This document shows, piece after piece, positions 18,126 through 27,077 of a DNA stretch of 64,000 bases; positions within the stretch are counted from its first letter, which is position 1, and the number at the start of each line of letters is the position of its first letter. The position numbers were made by a program, and so were the translations under genes. The notes beneath the pieces were generated by a model, which searched no databases, was not told the DNA's origin, and saw nothing but the letters and a program-made list of their open reading frames with translations. This DNA is from Burkholderiaceae bacterium (GTDB taxonomy: Bacteria; Pseudomonadota; Gammaproteobacteria; Burkholderiales; Burkholderiaceae_C), in the NCBI GenBank assembly GCA_026125795.1, contig JAHCKM010000002.1, forward strand, positions 1,178,001 through 1,242,000, given 5' to 3'.

Positions 18126-18611
18126 TCACCTGCAATTGCATCCGCTCGAGCAGCACGACGATGCCGACTGCGCGGGCGCGGCGCCGATCAACTGCGATGA
18201 CGCCAGCAGTGCCGCCTTGACGATCAAGTCTTCGGGGATGGCTTCATGGACCTGGCCGTCGACCTCCATCGTGCGGCACGGAAGGTCTCCGCACACGTCG
18301 CAGCAGGGGCTGTTGCCTTCACGCGCGCCCAGCCATTCTTCGATCGGCTTGCCGGCGATCCAGATGCGGTTGGACTCCGCTGGCGTGGCGCGGAAGGCGG
18401 CATCGTCGATGGCCTGCTTCTCCAGCACCGGCCTGATGCCGAGCGGACGCAGGGCCACGTCCAGCTTGGCCATCGCTCGGACAAGATTGCTCTCGGTGGA
18501 GCCGCAGCGCGGACAGGTCGCGCCGGCGTCGACGAGGCGCTTCCATGTGATGTGCAATGGCTTCAGCAGCGCTCGGGGCGCAGCGGCCGCCTGGGCAAGG
18601 GTGGGTGTCAT
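18126..18611 (-). CDS. DUF2703 domain protein (ars-linked, cysteine-rich)
   Basis: A 161-aa cytosolic protein. Motifs match DUF2703: LKPLHITWKRLV, ATCPRCGSTESN, RIWIAGKPIEEWLGA, SPCCDVCGDLPCRT and IPEDLIVKAALL. Many cysteines (CPRC, CC..CGD..C, and a C-terminal SSCCSSGCNC tail) suggest metal or metalloid binding. The tail resembles the vicinal Cys pairs of ArsD. As the gene sits where arsD usually lies, just upstream of arsA, it may deliver As(III) to ArsA; this is inference from context. The ribosome site is weak (GAAAGA). Confidence 0.8.
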   Translation of the reverse strand: MTPTLAQAAAAPRALLKPLHITWKRLVDAGATCPRCGSTESNLVRAMAKLDVALRPLGIRPVLEKQAIDDAAFRATPAESNRIWIAGKPIEEWLGAREGNSPCCDVCGDLPCRTMEVDGQVHEAIPEDLIVKAALLASSQLIGAAPAQSASSCCSSGCNCR

Positions 18612-18789
18612 GGGGTCTTTCGCGACCGATAAAAGCTAAGGCTTGCACCCCGATGCGTCCCGGGGGCTGCGCTGGATCAAGGCAGACCGCTGACGGTGGA
18701 AGTGGCCGCGGCGGGGATGAGGATGTCGTCGGCGTGATGCCGACCTTGCCAAGAGACCTAACGCGTCCCCAACGCAGCTGCAACGCACC

Positions 18790-19770
18790 TCACGGCCACA
18801 CCGACGCGCCCTCCAGGCCTGCCGTCTCCGGCAAGCCGCAGATCAGGTTGGCGTTCTGCACTGCCTGGCCGGCCGCACCTTTGCCGAGGTTGTCGACCAC
18901 ACCCATCGCGATCACGAGGTTGCGCGCCGGATCGGCGGCGTAGCTCACGAACGCGAGGTTCGACCCCGTCGCCCACTTGGTGTGCGGCGGCTTGTCCGTC
19001 ACGCGGATGAACGCGCGCCCGGCATAGAACCGCTTGGCGGCGTCGAGGCACTGCTCGGTGGTCGCTTGGCCGCGGCAATAGATCGTGGCGAGGATGCCGC
19101 GCGTCATCGGCACGAGGTGGGGCGTGAACACGAGGCCGCTCGAGCTGCCCCCGCCGCTCAGGCGCTCGATCGTTGTCGCGATCTCTGGCATGTGGGTGTG
19201 CTGGAGCAAGCCATAGGGCGCCAGGTCTTCGTTCACCTCGGCGTAGCCGAACTTGCTGTCGCCAACGCCCCGGCCGGTTCCGGAGACGCCGGTCTTGGCG
19301 TCGATCACGATGTTGTTTGGATCGACCAGCTTCTCGGCCAACAGCGGCGCCAGCGCGCTCAGCGCGGCCGCGGGAAAGCAGCCGGGGTTGGCGACGCGGG
19401 TCGCATCCTTGATCTGCGCGGGCCAGACGTCGGCCAAGCCGTATGCCCAACCATCCGCGTAGCGATGGTCGCCGCCGATGTCGACGATCTTCATGTGCTT
19501 CGGCACGCGCGCCAGCGCGTCGGCCGAGGTGCCGGTGGGCAGCGACGCGAACAGCACGTCGAGCTTCGGCAGGGCGGTGGGGTTCCACTTCTCGATCACC
19601 AGGTCTGCCAGCTTCGCCGGTGCACCGGGATACCGCTCAACCAGCCTGCTGCCGGCGCTGCCCTCGCCGGCGGCGTAGACCAGCTCGAACGACGGGTGGC
19701 CCGCCACGAGGCGCATCGCCTCGCCGCCGCCGTAGCCGCTGATGCCAACGATGCCAACGCGAATGGTCAT
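18790..19770 (-). CDS. argC: N-acetyl-gamma-glutamyl-phosphate reductase
   Basis: Arginine biosynthesis enzyme of 326 aa that reduces N-acetylglutamyl phosphate to the semialdehyde using NADPH. The N-terminal Rossmann motif is GIVGISGYGGGEAMRL, and the active-site cysteine lies in the family signature VANPGCFPAAALSAL. The C-terminal VVDNLGKGAAGQAVQNAN matches the family. No other arg gene is adjacent, which is common for argC in proteobacteria. A dehydrogenase fragment (F3) lies 88 bp upstream of its start. Confidence 0.95.
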   Translation of the reverse strand: MTIRVGIVGISGYGGGEAMRLVAGHPSFELVYAAGEGSAGSRLVERYPGAPAKLADLVIEKWNPTALPKLDVLFASLPTGTSADALARVPKHMKIVDIGGDHRYADGWAYGLADVWPAQIKDATRVANPGCFPAAALSALAPLLAEKLVDPNNIVIDAKTGVSGTGRGVGDSKFGYAEVNEDLAPYGLLQHTHMPEIATTIERLSGGGSSSGLVFTPHLVPMTRGILATIYCRGQATTEQCLDAAKRFYAGRAFIRVTDKPPHTKWATGSNLAFVSYAADPARNLVIAMGVVDNLGKGAAGQAVQNANLICGLPETAGLEGASVWP

Positions 19771-19857
19771 GTTGCCGTCCTGCTTCCGTGAGGCTCATGA
19801 ACGCGAGCCAGCGCCGAGATACTAGCGTTGAGTTGGTGTGGGCTTGCGGCGGCAGAG

Positions 19858-19928
19858 CCGTGACCTACCTGGGCCCGCAGCCCGAGCGCGCGGCGGGTTT
19901 GCGCTGCGCGCGAAAGGTCCGCCTTCGT
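19858..19928 (+). pseudogene. Dehydrogenase gene fragment F3 plus start of 90-bp element
   Basis: This stretch matches the parent around 11171-11208 (TYLGPQPERAAG) and then joins, at the same point as in fragment F5, the first ~30 nt of the 90-bp element (TTTGCGCTGCGCGCG...). It stops exactly against the stop codon of the minus-strand BTAD gene. The shared junction shows that F3 and F5 derive from the same interrupted copy. Confidence 0.75.
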
Positions 19929-21884
19929 TCAACGCGCGAGCGGCGACTCGAACTCGCAGTACACCTTGCCCTCGCCGAGCGCAAGGTGGCTCTTGACGCC
20001 GCGCCGCGGCATGGGGGTGAGGGCGGTCTCGCGCCCAGCGTCGAGATCGGCCAGCCGCTCGCGCGCGCCTTCCAGCGCCGCATGATCCTCGGTGAGATCG
20101 AACCACACGAGCGCTTCGTGCAACGCCGTTCGTGCCTCCACGCACTCACCGCGTCGCTGGTGAAGCGCCGCCAGGTCCACCAGGTCGTGGCCCAGCGCGT
20201 GCGCATAGCCGATGGACCTGTCGGTCTGGATCGCGCGGCGCAGCAGCGTCAGCGCGTCACCGAGCTCCGACTGCGCGGCGCTGTGCATCGCCAGCGCGTG
20301 AAGCGCGCGCGAGCGCATCGTGTGTTCGCCATGCTCCTCGCTCGATCGCAGTGCGGCCTTGTATTGCCGCATCGCCCCAAGCGCGTCGCCGGCCTGCTGC
20401 AGCGCGTTGGCCATGCCGAACCGGCTCAGAATCTCGCCGCGGTGGTTGCGCGCGGCCCAGTGCAGGCCAATGGCCTGTTCGTACCAGTGCAACGCCTGCC
20501 GAGGGCTGCCCAGGCCACGATGGATCTCGGCCAGGTTGTGCAGCGCGCTGGCCTCGCCCACGGCATCGCCGAGCTGGCGATGCAATGCCAACGCATCACG
20601 CGCGCACTGCAGCGCGGCAGCATGCTGCTCGGCGTGCCAGTGCGCGAAGCCGAGCTCGCGCAGCGCCTCGGCTTCGCCTGGCTGGTCGCCGAGCCTGCGA
20701 TACAGCAGCAGCGCGCGTTCGGCGCATCGGCAGGCTTGCGCATCGTCATCCAGATAGCTGCTGGCGCCAGCCTGGCGCAGCAGCACTGCCGCCGTGCGGG
20801 CGTCGTCGGCCAGCGCTTCGGCAGCCGACAACGCCTCGGCGATCGTCGACACCTGTTCGGCGCGGCGGCCGAGCCGCTCGAGTGCGGCCTCCTGCAGCAG
20901 CAGCAAGTCGACGCGCCGCGCCGCTGATGCGGCCGGTGTCTGCGCGAGTACCCGGAGAGCGCGTCCGTAGAGGTCGACTGCCTGGCTGAAGGCGTGCACG
21001 CCCTCCGCGGCGCGCGCCGCGCGCAGCAGCGCGTCAGGGTCAATGGCACGACGCGCACCTTGCCCGGGCGCAGCGTTGCCCGCACTCGGCACCGCGCCGC
21101 TGCCCGCGTCAGCGGTGGATGCGACCGCCTGCTCGCCACGCAGCCTGCGGTACAACTCTGAGCTCTCGCGCGATGGCTGCACGCCCAGATCCTGATGCAG
21201 GCGGGCCTGCAAGCGCTGCCACTCGGCGTCGAGCGCGCGCCAGTCCTGCGCCTCGGAATGAATGCGCAGCAGATGCCGCGCTGCCGGCTCGCTGGCGGGA
21301 TCGAGGTCGCGCAGCGCCCGCGCATGCTGCAACGCCGTGCTGCGGTCGGCACGGGCGTATGCGTCGAGCACCAGGCGGTCGAGGTTCTGCATAGCGAGTG
21401 CGTGCAGGCGCTCGCGCGCGGCGTCCAGCCAACTCTGGTAGGTCGGGCAGCCATCCAACTCCTTTCCGTCCAGCAGCGGAGCACGGTACAGCGCCGCCGC
21501 CTCGCGCCATGGTGCGTCGCCGGTGGCGTGCACGCACTCGAGGAAGCGCAACACGTCGATTTCGGCAGAGGCGGGTGGAACGAATCGGACCAACTCGGGG
21601 CTCGCGTCCACGCAGCCATGCGGCGTTGTGCCGGAAGAGGCCGTGCTCGGTGCGTTCAGCGCATGATTCAGCGAGTACAACGCCTGGCGCAGGCTCTGGC
21701 GCGCTGCAGCGTCGGATTGCTCTGCCCACAGCAGCGCGGCCAGCCGCTCGCGGCCATGCGCGCGCGGATGCTCGAGCGCCAGATAGGCAAGCAGCGCCAG
21801 CGTCTTGGCCGAGTGCAGGCGCACAGGCACGCCGTCGAGCAGAAGCTCACCGGGGCCGAGCAGCCGCAGGATCAGCCGCGCCAT
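19929..21884 (-). CDS. BTAD/SARP-like transcriptional activator with TPR repeats
   Basis: A 651-aa cytosolic regulator. Residues about 1-95 resemble an OmpR-type winged helix (RLLGPGELLLDGVPV, then ALLAYLALEHPRAHGRERLAALLW). A bacterial transcriptional activator domain follows (about 120-250: SWLDAARERLHALAM, DPASEPAARHLLRIH, DLGVQPSRESSELYRRL), then TPR-type helices to the end (ALHNLAEIHRGLGSPRQALHWY). No P-loop is present, unlike MalT-type relatives. It is divergent from an osmC gene, with 98 bp between them containing an 11-bp-spaced direct repeat, so it may control that gene; the inducer is unknown. Confidence 0.85.
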   Translation of the reverse strand: MARLILRLLGPGELLLDGVPVRLHSAKTLALLAYLALEHPRAHGRERLAALLWAEQSDAAARQSLRQALYSLNHALNAPSTASSGTTPHGCVDASPELVRFVPPASAEIDVLRFLECVHATGDAPWREAAALYRAPLLDGKELDGCPTYQSWLDAARERLHALAMQNLDRLVLDAYARADRSTALQHARALRDLDPASEPAARHLLRIHSEAQDWRALDAEWQRLQARLHQDLGVQPSRESSELYRRLRGEQAVASTADAGSGAVPSAGNAAPGQGARRAIDPDALLRAARAAEGVHAFSQAVDLYGRALRVLAQTPAASAARRVDLLLLQEAALERLGRRAEQVSTIAEALSAAEALADDARTAAVLLRQAGASSYLDDDAQACRCAERALLLYRRLGDQPGEAEALRELGFAHWHAEQHAAALQCARDALALHRQLGDAVGEASALHNLAEIHRGLGSPRQALHWYEQAIGLHWAARNHRGEILSRFGMANALQQAGDALGAMRQYKAALRSSEEHGEHTMRSRALHALAMHSAAQSELGDALTLLRRAIQTDRSIGYAHALGHDLVDLAALHQRRGECVEARTALHEALVWFDLTEDHAALEGARERLADLDAGRETALTPMPRRGVKSHLALGEGKVYCEFESPLAR

Positions 21885-21896
21885 CGATCCTCCCCT

Positions 21897-21913
21897 CGTG
21901 ACTGTCCCGTGAC
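21897..21913. promoter_or_regulatory. Direct repeat CGTGAC in divergent promoter region
   Basis: Two CGTGAC hexamers start at 21897 and 21908, one helical turn (11 bp) apart, in the short space between the divergent BTAD regulator and osmC. This spacing suits a winged-helix activator binding as a tandem dimer. Assignment as an operator is speculative. Confidence 0.25.
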
Positions 21914-21982
21914 GGACGCGGAATACGCTGGCCGGAGGCTATCGCAAACTCGACACATCGCCTATCAAAAGGAGCGCTCCCG

Positions 21983-22420
21983 ATGAACAACCCCCTTGCC
22001 ACGGCCAGCGCCAGTTGCCGCTTGTCCAACCAGGCCGGCCGCGCGCTGGTCACGCTGCGCGGACACCACGTGGTGACCGACTCGCCGCCCACACTCGGCG
22101 GGCCGAACGAAGCGCCGAATCCGGTCGAGCTGCTGCTGTCGGCATTGGCAGCCTGCGCGGTGTTCGTGTGCGAGCGCGCCGCGCACGAGATGGGCATCGC
22201 GCTGCAATCGATCGCCGTCACCGCGGCGGGCGACTTCGACCCGCGTGGCGTGTGCGGCGAGGCCATCGACCCACGCTTCCAGGCGTTCCGCGTGCGCTTG
22301 GCGATGGATGGACCCGATGCCGCACAGGCGCAGGCGCTGGTGCAGGCGTTCCGGACGCGCTGTCCGGTGTACACCACGCTGGCCCGCGCGGCGCCGGTGG
22401 AGATCACGCTCGCGCCGTGA
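21983..22420 (+). CDS. OsmC family protein
   Basis: A 145-aa OsmC/Ohr-fold protein. The two redox cysteines of the family are in SALAACAVFVCERAA and TRCPVYTTL, and PNPVELLLSALAAC is the typical helix. OsmC/Ohr proteins reduce organic hydroperoxides with thiol cofactors. The exact subclass is uncertain; the extra Cys in AVFVCER is unusual. AAAGGAGCG precedes the ATG. It is transcribed away from the BTAD regulator, and a small DUF1059 gene follows 56 bp later. Confidence 0.9.
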   Translation: MNNPLATASASCRLSNQAGRALVTLRGHHVVTDSPPTLGGPNEAPNPVELLLSALAACAVFVCERAAHEMGIALQSIAVTAAGDFDPRGVCGEAIDPRFQAFRVRLAMDGPDAAQAQALVQAFRTRCPVYTTLARAAPVEITLAP

Positions 22421-22476
22421 CGGCGCCGTGACGGCCAGGTGCTCCAGTGCCCACGTTTACACCAGGAGGAAAGTCG

Positions 22477-22683
22477 ATGTACGAGCTGCGTTGCAGAGAT
22501 GTGGGCTTCGATTGCGCAGGCGTGGTGCGCGGCGCGACGAAGGACGAGGTGTTGCAGCAGGCGGCCCAACACGCCGCGCAAGCGCATCAGACGACCGTCA
22601 CGCCGGATCTCGCGGCCAAGGTGTCGGCGCTGATCCGCGAGCTGCCCGACTCGGCCACCGGGGGGGCGGCTGCGCAAGGGTGA
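22477..22683 (+). CDS. DUF1059 family small protein
   Basis: A 68-aa protein starting MYELRCRDVGFDCAGVVRG, with EVLQQAAQHAAQAH and a helical end, matching the DUF1059 family of unknown function. The start is the ATG at 22477, preceded by AGGAGGAAAG; the frame is open upstream but lacks a ribosome site. The two cysteines could bind metal. Closely downstream of osmC, so it is probably co-transcribed with it. Confidence 0.8.
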   Translation: MYELRCRDVGFDCAGVVRGATKDEVLQQAAQHAAQAHQTTVTPDLAAKVSALIRELPDSATGGAAAQG

Positions 22684-22911
22684 CCCGGCCTCAACCGAGA
22701 GGGCGTCGACGTCCCTTCATGCAAACTGATGATTCGGCGGTCCGGCTTCGTGCCTGGCATCCGAATCGGCCAGGTGTTTACTAGCAAGTCCGCCTGAAGC
22801 TATCGAAGTTTTCGGTCATCCCTACGATGATCTAGCTGCAATAAGAGCAGTTCGTCCGGAGTTGCGGTATGCCCCCGATGGGTCACCGACGATCCACCGG
22901 GTCGCGCAACC
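22684..22911 (+). other. Low-GC stretch with possible coding remnant
   Basis: This part of the 444-bp gap before the peroxiredoxin gene is poorer in GC than its surroundings. From about 22786 one + frame is open and reads SPPEAIEVFGHPYDDL, then RAVRPELRYAPDGSP, running straight into fragment F4. It has no start or ribosome site. It could be the 3' end of a lost gene; I do not recognise it. Confidence 0.3.
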
Positions 22912-23034
22912 GCCAATTGCGCCGAGGGCGCCAGCTGGATGCTGATCTTGGTCGACCTCGCGCGGCGTGACCGCACCGGGCCGCTCCCAAGCGCGACCTC
23001 CGGAGTGCGAGGTCGTCGATCCGGCGCTGCGGGC
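22912..23034 (+). pseudogene. Dehydrogenase gene fragment F4
   Basis: About 120 bp similar to parent 11015-11143: NCAEGASWMLI, DLARRDRTGPLPSATSGV and then a small deletion. It contains the same GPLPSA insertion stretch as the parent gene, so the fragment was copied after that insertion entered the lineage. It lies on the + strand, immediately upstream of the peroxiredoxin gene. Confidence 0.8.
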
Positions 23035-23127
23035 AGGGAAAGGCGTTGCGGATTTGGTGCAACATGGCGCCACCGGCTGTTCGCGGCCCGGCCGCTTTGG
23101 CCGAGCCGAACAGCCCAAGGAGTTTCC

Positions 23128-23808
23128 ATGGCAGACCAGAAGCGCCCGCTGCAACCCGGCGACCCTGCATCGGCGTTCACGCTGCCCGCAGCCAACCGCG
23201 AAGGCCTGGTTTCCCTCTCTGACCTGCGCGGTCAGCCGTTCTTGATTGGCTTCTTTCGTGGGCTGCACTGCCCGTTTTGCCGCCGCCAGCTCGTGCAGCT
23301 GGGGGCCATTCAGCCGGCCCTGCGCGCCCTTGGGGTCGAGACGCTGGCGGTGATCAACACGCCGGTGGAGCGCGCCCGCATGTACTACCGCCATCGGCCC
23401 ACGCCGGTCACGCTGTTGAGCGACCCCGATTGCGTCTCGCATCGGGCCTTCGGTGTGCCGCACATCGAGTTCCTGCCCGAAGGCAGCACTGAAACCCCCC
23501 GGTGGCCGTACAAGGCCACCATGGATCAGTTCATGGCGGCACGCGTCAACCCCACGGGTGAACTGCCCGCGCCCACGCAGCCGATGGAGGCCAACCCGGT
23601 GCTCAACGCCAAAGACGGCTTCGTGATGGAAGAGATCGATCATGCGATCTTGGCAACCCACGGCACACAGCTCGCCGGGCATTTTCTCGTCGATGCGGAG
23701 GGCATCGTCCGTTGGGCTCACATCGAGGCGCTCGACGACCCGAATCAAATCGCCACCTCTCCCAACCCGGCGGAGCTGCTCGCCGCCGCGAGCAGCCTCG
23801 CGCGCTGA
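23128..23808 (+). CDS. Peroxiredoxin-like AhpC/TSA family protein
   Basis: Thioredoxin-fold protein of 226 aa. The active site is a CxxC, C48-P-F-C51 (FRGLHCPFCRRQL), as in the peroxiredoxin-like/AhpC-TSA2 subgroup that has two vicinal cysteines. It presumably reduces peroxides with thioredoxin or glutathione. The ATG at 23128 follows AAGGAG at good spacing; the frame is open upstream through fragment F4, but that is not part of the gene. An insertion-like segment (about 115-170) is longer than in classical AhpC. It is convergent with the large cyclase gene, 9 bp away. Confidence 0.87.
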   Translation: MADQKRPLQPGDPASAFTLPAANREGLVSLSDLRGQPFLIGFFRGLHCPFCRRQLVQLGAIQPALRALGVETLAVINTPVERARMYYRHRPTPVTLLSDPDCVSHRAFGVPHIEFLPEGSTETPRWPYKATMDQFMAARVNPTGELPAPTQPMEANPVLNAKDGFVMEEIDHAILATHGTQLAGHFLVDAEGIVRWAHIEALDDPNQIATSPNPAELLAAASSLAR

Positions 23809-23817
23809 TGCGCACGC

Positions 23818-26800
23818 TCAGCACAGAAACGGCAACACCACCAGCGAATCGCGATCCACCCCGGCCTTTGCGCACACCTCGTCGGCGCGAATGAAGTACG
23901 ACTCGGCGCGGGCGTCGTCGCCTTGGTCGAGAAACAAGGTGGCCATGCCCTCGATGCACGGAAAGATGAGCTGGGGCTCGCCCATTTCTTCTGCCAGTGC
24001 CAGCGCCTCTTCGTAATAGCGCAGCGCCTTGTCGGCATGGCCATGGCACTGGTGGATCTGCCCGAGCACGATCAGCGGGATGGCCAGGTGGTCCAGCAGG
24101 CCGAGTTGTCGATCGAGATCGATCGCGGATTGCGCCGCTTGCAGCCCCTCGTCGTCACAGCGTTGGGTGAGGGCGCAGAAGGCCACCGCCAGATTCGCAT
24201 AGAGGCGGGACTGGAACGCGAGATCGCCGATCTTCCTGGCGGTATCGAGCCCGATCTGGCATGTCTGAACGGCGCGCCCCGGATCGAGCGTTGCATACAG
24301 CACGCCGAGATTGGCGTAGCTGCGGCAAGCGGCCTGCTGCAAGCCCGCGGCCAGCGCCACGGTGACACTGCGCTCGATGCTCTCCACGGCTTCGGCGGAG
24401 CGCCCAAGCCGGGCGAGTGCGGCGCCGATCGTGTTGAGTGAATGCGAGATGGCCAGTGCGGCCGCTCGGCTCGTGATGGGGTCGTCGCGTCCGCGCTCCG
24501 CCGCAACCTCGGCCTGCAGCAAGGCGCGCCGGGCCCACACATCGGCGCCTTTGCTGTCGCCGGTGCGAAACGCGTGCCGGCCGATCTCATGGAAGATGTG
24601 CGCGAGTTCGATGTCGGCATCGATGTCGCTGCCGACAGCCTCAACGCGGCACTCGAGGAGCCGCAAGCCCTCGCGCAGGCACTCGAAGCTGGTCTCGCGC
24701 TCGCCTGCGTCCCAGTGCAGGCCGGCCAGCTTGCGCTGCACACGCCCCTCGCGCACGGGATCCTCGGCGGCACGGGCCCACTCCAACACGGCGCCGAACT
24801 GCACGTGCGCCTCGTCGCGACGACCGATGGTGCCCAGCAGATCGCCCATGTGCTCGCGGATGCTCGCAATGCCCTGACCATCGGGTGGCACAACGTTGCG
24901 CAGAATGGCCAGGGCTCGTGCGTAGTAGCGCAGGGCATCTTCGTTGGCATAGATGCCGCCCGCCCAGTCGCCTGCCGCCACCAGGTAGCGCGCGCCGCGC
25001 GCCCGATCCTCTCCCAGGCTGAAGTGGTGACACAGCGCATCCAGGTCTTCGAGGCGCGTCGGGTGGGTGCCGTGCAGACCTTCCAGGGCCACGCCGGCGC
25101 GTTGATGCAACTCGGTGCGCCGGCGCAGCAGCAGGTTCTGGTAGACCACCTCGTGCGCCAGCGTGCTGGCAAAGCGGTAGCGTGGCGCCGCGTGCGGCAT
25201 GGCTTGCGTGCCCGGCATGCCGGCGGGCCGCACCGGCACCAGCCACTCGGTATCGCACAGCACGCTGAGCATGGCCAGGTCGCCGGTCAGCGGGTCTATA
25301 GCGGGCAGCAGCGCGGAGTCGAACTCCGAGCCCAGGATGGCAGCACTCTGCAGCGTGCGCCGAGCCGGTACCGGCAAGCGATCCACCCGCGAGAGCAGGA
25401 GACCTTCGATCGACGAGGGCACCTCCACCGTGCCGGCGGCAGGCACACAGCGCCATCCGTTGGCGTGGCGTGTCAAGACGCCGTCGGAGATCAGCGTGCG
25501 CACGATCTCCTCGAGATACAACGGGTTGCCGCCGGCCTGGCGAACGATGCGCTCGTGCAGTGCGCGCTCCATGGGATACGCGGCGGCCGCGCCGAACAAG
25601 GCGACGAGTTGCGCCTCGATCGCATCATCGGCAAGAGGCGCCAGCCGCACCACGGTGTGTGCGACGCGCCCGAAGTCCAAGCCATCGGGATCGAACGGCG
25701 GGCGTCCGCTGAGCACGACCAGCAGGGGCCGCTCGCACAGCCAGTCAGACAGCGTGTGCAGGCCCTCGATCGACGCGGCATCGCCCCACTGCAAGTCCTC
25801 GATCGCCAACACCAGCGGCCCCTGCGTGAGGCGGCGCTCGAGCACCGTGCGCAAGGTCATGAAGATCTGGCGCTTCAGTCGCTCGGGTTCGACCTCGTGC
25901 GATCGATCAAGCGACTGCAGGCCGAGGATGTAGCCGATGACCGGCACCACCAGGGCGAGCTCCACGTCCTCGGCGCCGATCGCGCGCATGACGTCTGCGA
26001 CCTTGCGGCGCGCTTCTTCCAGCGAGTCGGCCGGTGCGATGCCGTAGGCCTCGCGGAACAGGCCGGCCGTGACGCCGTAGGGTCGCTGGCCGAAGGGCGA
26101 GCACACCACGCGGCGCACCGGCGCCTGGGCGAAGCCGGCGACGGACCCGAGCCGCTCGAGCAACGCGTCGACCAGCCGCGTCTTGCCCACACCGGCCTGC
26201 CCGACGAGGCTGACGACCTGCGCACGGCCATCCGGCACGCGTGTGGCGGCAGCCAGCATGTGCGCGATTTCGGCGTCGCGTCCGATGAGCGGAGCCGCAA
26301 GCCCGTGCATCGCGAGGCCGCGCAGGGCTTGCGGCCGGTCATCGATACCCAGCAGCCGATAGACCGCCAACGGTTCGGCCTTGCCCTTCAGTGCCAACGT
26401 TCCGCACGACTCGAACGCGAACCCGCGCTGCGTGAGCTCGAACGTGGCGCGACTCACCAGCGTCTGCCCCGCCTGCGCCGCAGCCTGCAGGCGCGCCGCC
26501 GTGTTCACGGCGTCGCCGGTCACCGCGTAGGCCGCGTCGGCCGATGATCCAAGATTGCCTGCGACCACCCGACCGGAGTTGATGCCGATGTGCAGTGCGA
26601 GCGGGTGGCCGAGTCGATCGCGCCAACGTTCACTGAGCACCGCCACGCACGCATGCATCTCGAGCGCCGCGTGCAACGCGCGCTGCGGGTCGTCCTCGTG
26701 CGCCAATGGCGCGCCGAAGACCGCCATTACCGCATCACCGACGAACTTCTCGACGAAGGCGTCGAACCGTTCGACCACTCCGCGCAGCGCCACGAACAAG

Positions 26801-27015
26801 TCGGTCTGCAGGGCACGCACGTCCTCGGGATCCAACCCCTCGGAGATCGTCGTGAATCCGGACAAGTCGGCGAACAGTACGGTGGCCGATCGGCGATCGG
26901 CCTCGGCTGCGACGGGACCTGCGGGTGTGGCCGTCGCCGTGGCCAGCTTGTTGCCGCAGCGCGGACAAAATGCGAAGTCGACGGACGCGTCGAGTTGGCA
27001 GCGCTGGCACTTCAC
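23818..27015 (-). CDS. Zinc-ribbon class III adenylyl/guanylyl cyclase with ATPase and TPR domains
   Basis: A 1065-aa cytosolic signalling protein. Residues 3-20 are a zinc ribbon (C3xxC6, C17xxC20). The class III cyclase domain (about 42-215) keeps both metal-binding aspartates, D50 in VLFADLSGFT and D94 in KFVGDAVMAVFG. An AAA/STAND-like ATPase follows (Walker A GQAGVGKT near 270; ALVLAIEDLQWGD as Walker B), then TPR repeats to the C-terminus (ALRYYARALAIL, CRSYANLGVLYATLDP). Such proteins couple a ligand-sensing ATPase/TPR part to cyclic-nucleotide output. The start is a GTG without a good ribosome site. The gene stands alone between two gene fragments. A related cyclase gene begins at 63207. 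Confidence 0.9.
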   Translation of the reverse strand: MKCQRCQLDASVDFAFCPRCGNKLATATATPAGPVAAEADRRSATVLFADLSGFTTISEGLDPEDVRALQTDLFVALRGVVERFDAFVEKFVGDAVMAVFGAPLAHEDDPQRALHAALEMHACVAVLSERWRDRLGHPLALHIGINSGRVVAGNLGSSADAAYAVTGDAVNTAARLQAAAQAGQTLVSRATFELTQRGFAFESCGTLALKGKAEPLAVYRLLGIDDRPQALRGLAMHGLAAPLIGRDAEIAHMLAAATRVPDGRAQVVSLVGQAGVGKTRLVDALLERLGSVAGFAQAPVRRVVCSPFGQRPYGVTAGLFREAYGIAPADSLEEARRKVADVMRAIGAEDVELALVVPVIGYILGLQSLDRSHEVEPERLKRQIFMTLRTVLERRLTQGPLVLAIEDLQWGDAASIEGLHTLSDWLCERPLLVVLSGRPPFDPDGLDFGRVAHTVVRLAPLADDAIEAQLVALFGAAAAYPMERALHERIVRQAGGNPLYLEEIVRTLISDGVLTRHANGWRCVPAAGTVEVPSSIEGLLLSRVDRLPVPARRTLQSAAILGSEFDSALLPAIDPLTGDLAMLSVLCDTEWLVPVRPAGMPGTQAMPHAAPRYRFASTLAHEVVYQNLLLRRRTELHQRAGVALEGLHGTHPTRLEDLDALCHHFSLGEDRARGARYLVAAGDWAGGIYANEDALRYYARALAILRNVVPPDGQGIASIREHMGDLLGTIGRRDEAHVQFGAVLEWARAAEDPVREGRVQRKLAGLHWDAGERETSFECLREGLRLLECRVEAVGSDIDADIELAHIFHEIGRHAFRTGDSKGADVWARRALLQAEVAAERGRDDPITSRAAALAISHSLNTIGAALARLGRSAEAVESIERSVTVALAAGLQQAACRSYANLGVLYATLDPGRAVQTCQIGLDTARKIGDLAFQSRLYANLAVAFCALTQRCDDEGLQAAQSAIDLDRQLGLLDHLAIPLIVLGQIHQCHGHADKALRYYEEALALAEEMGEPQLIFPCIEGMATLFLDQGDDARAESYFIRADEVCAKAGVDRDSLVVLPFLC

Positions 27016-27077
27016 CTACACATACTATCCGTAGACCGTTTGGCGAGTTCGAGCGCAAGCGGTTCAGCGACACAGTG

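Noticed and set aside
24442-26547. 701-aa plus-strand frame inside the cyclase gene
   Set aside because: The minus-strand frame has clear cyclase and ATPase motifs; the plus frame has none.
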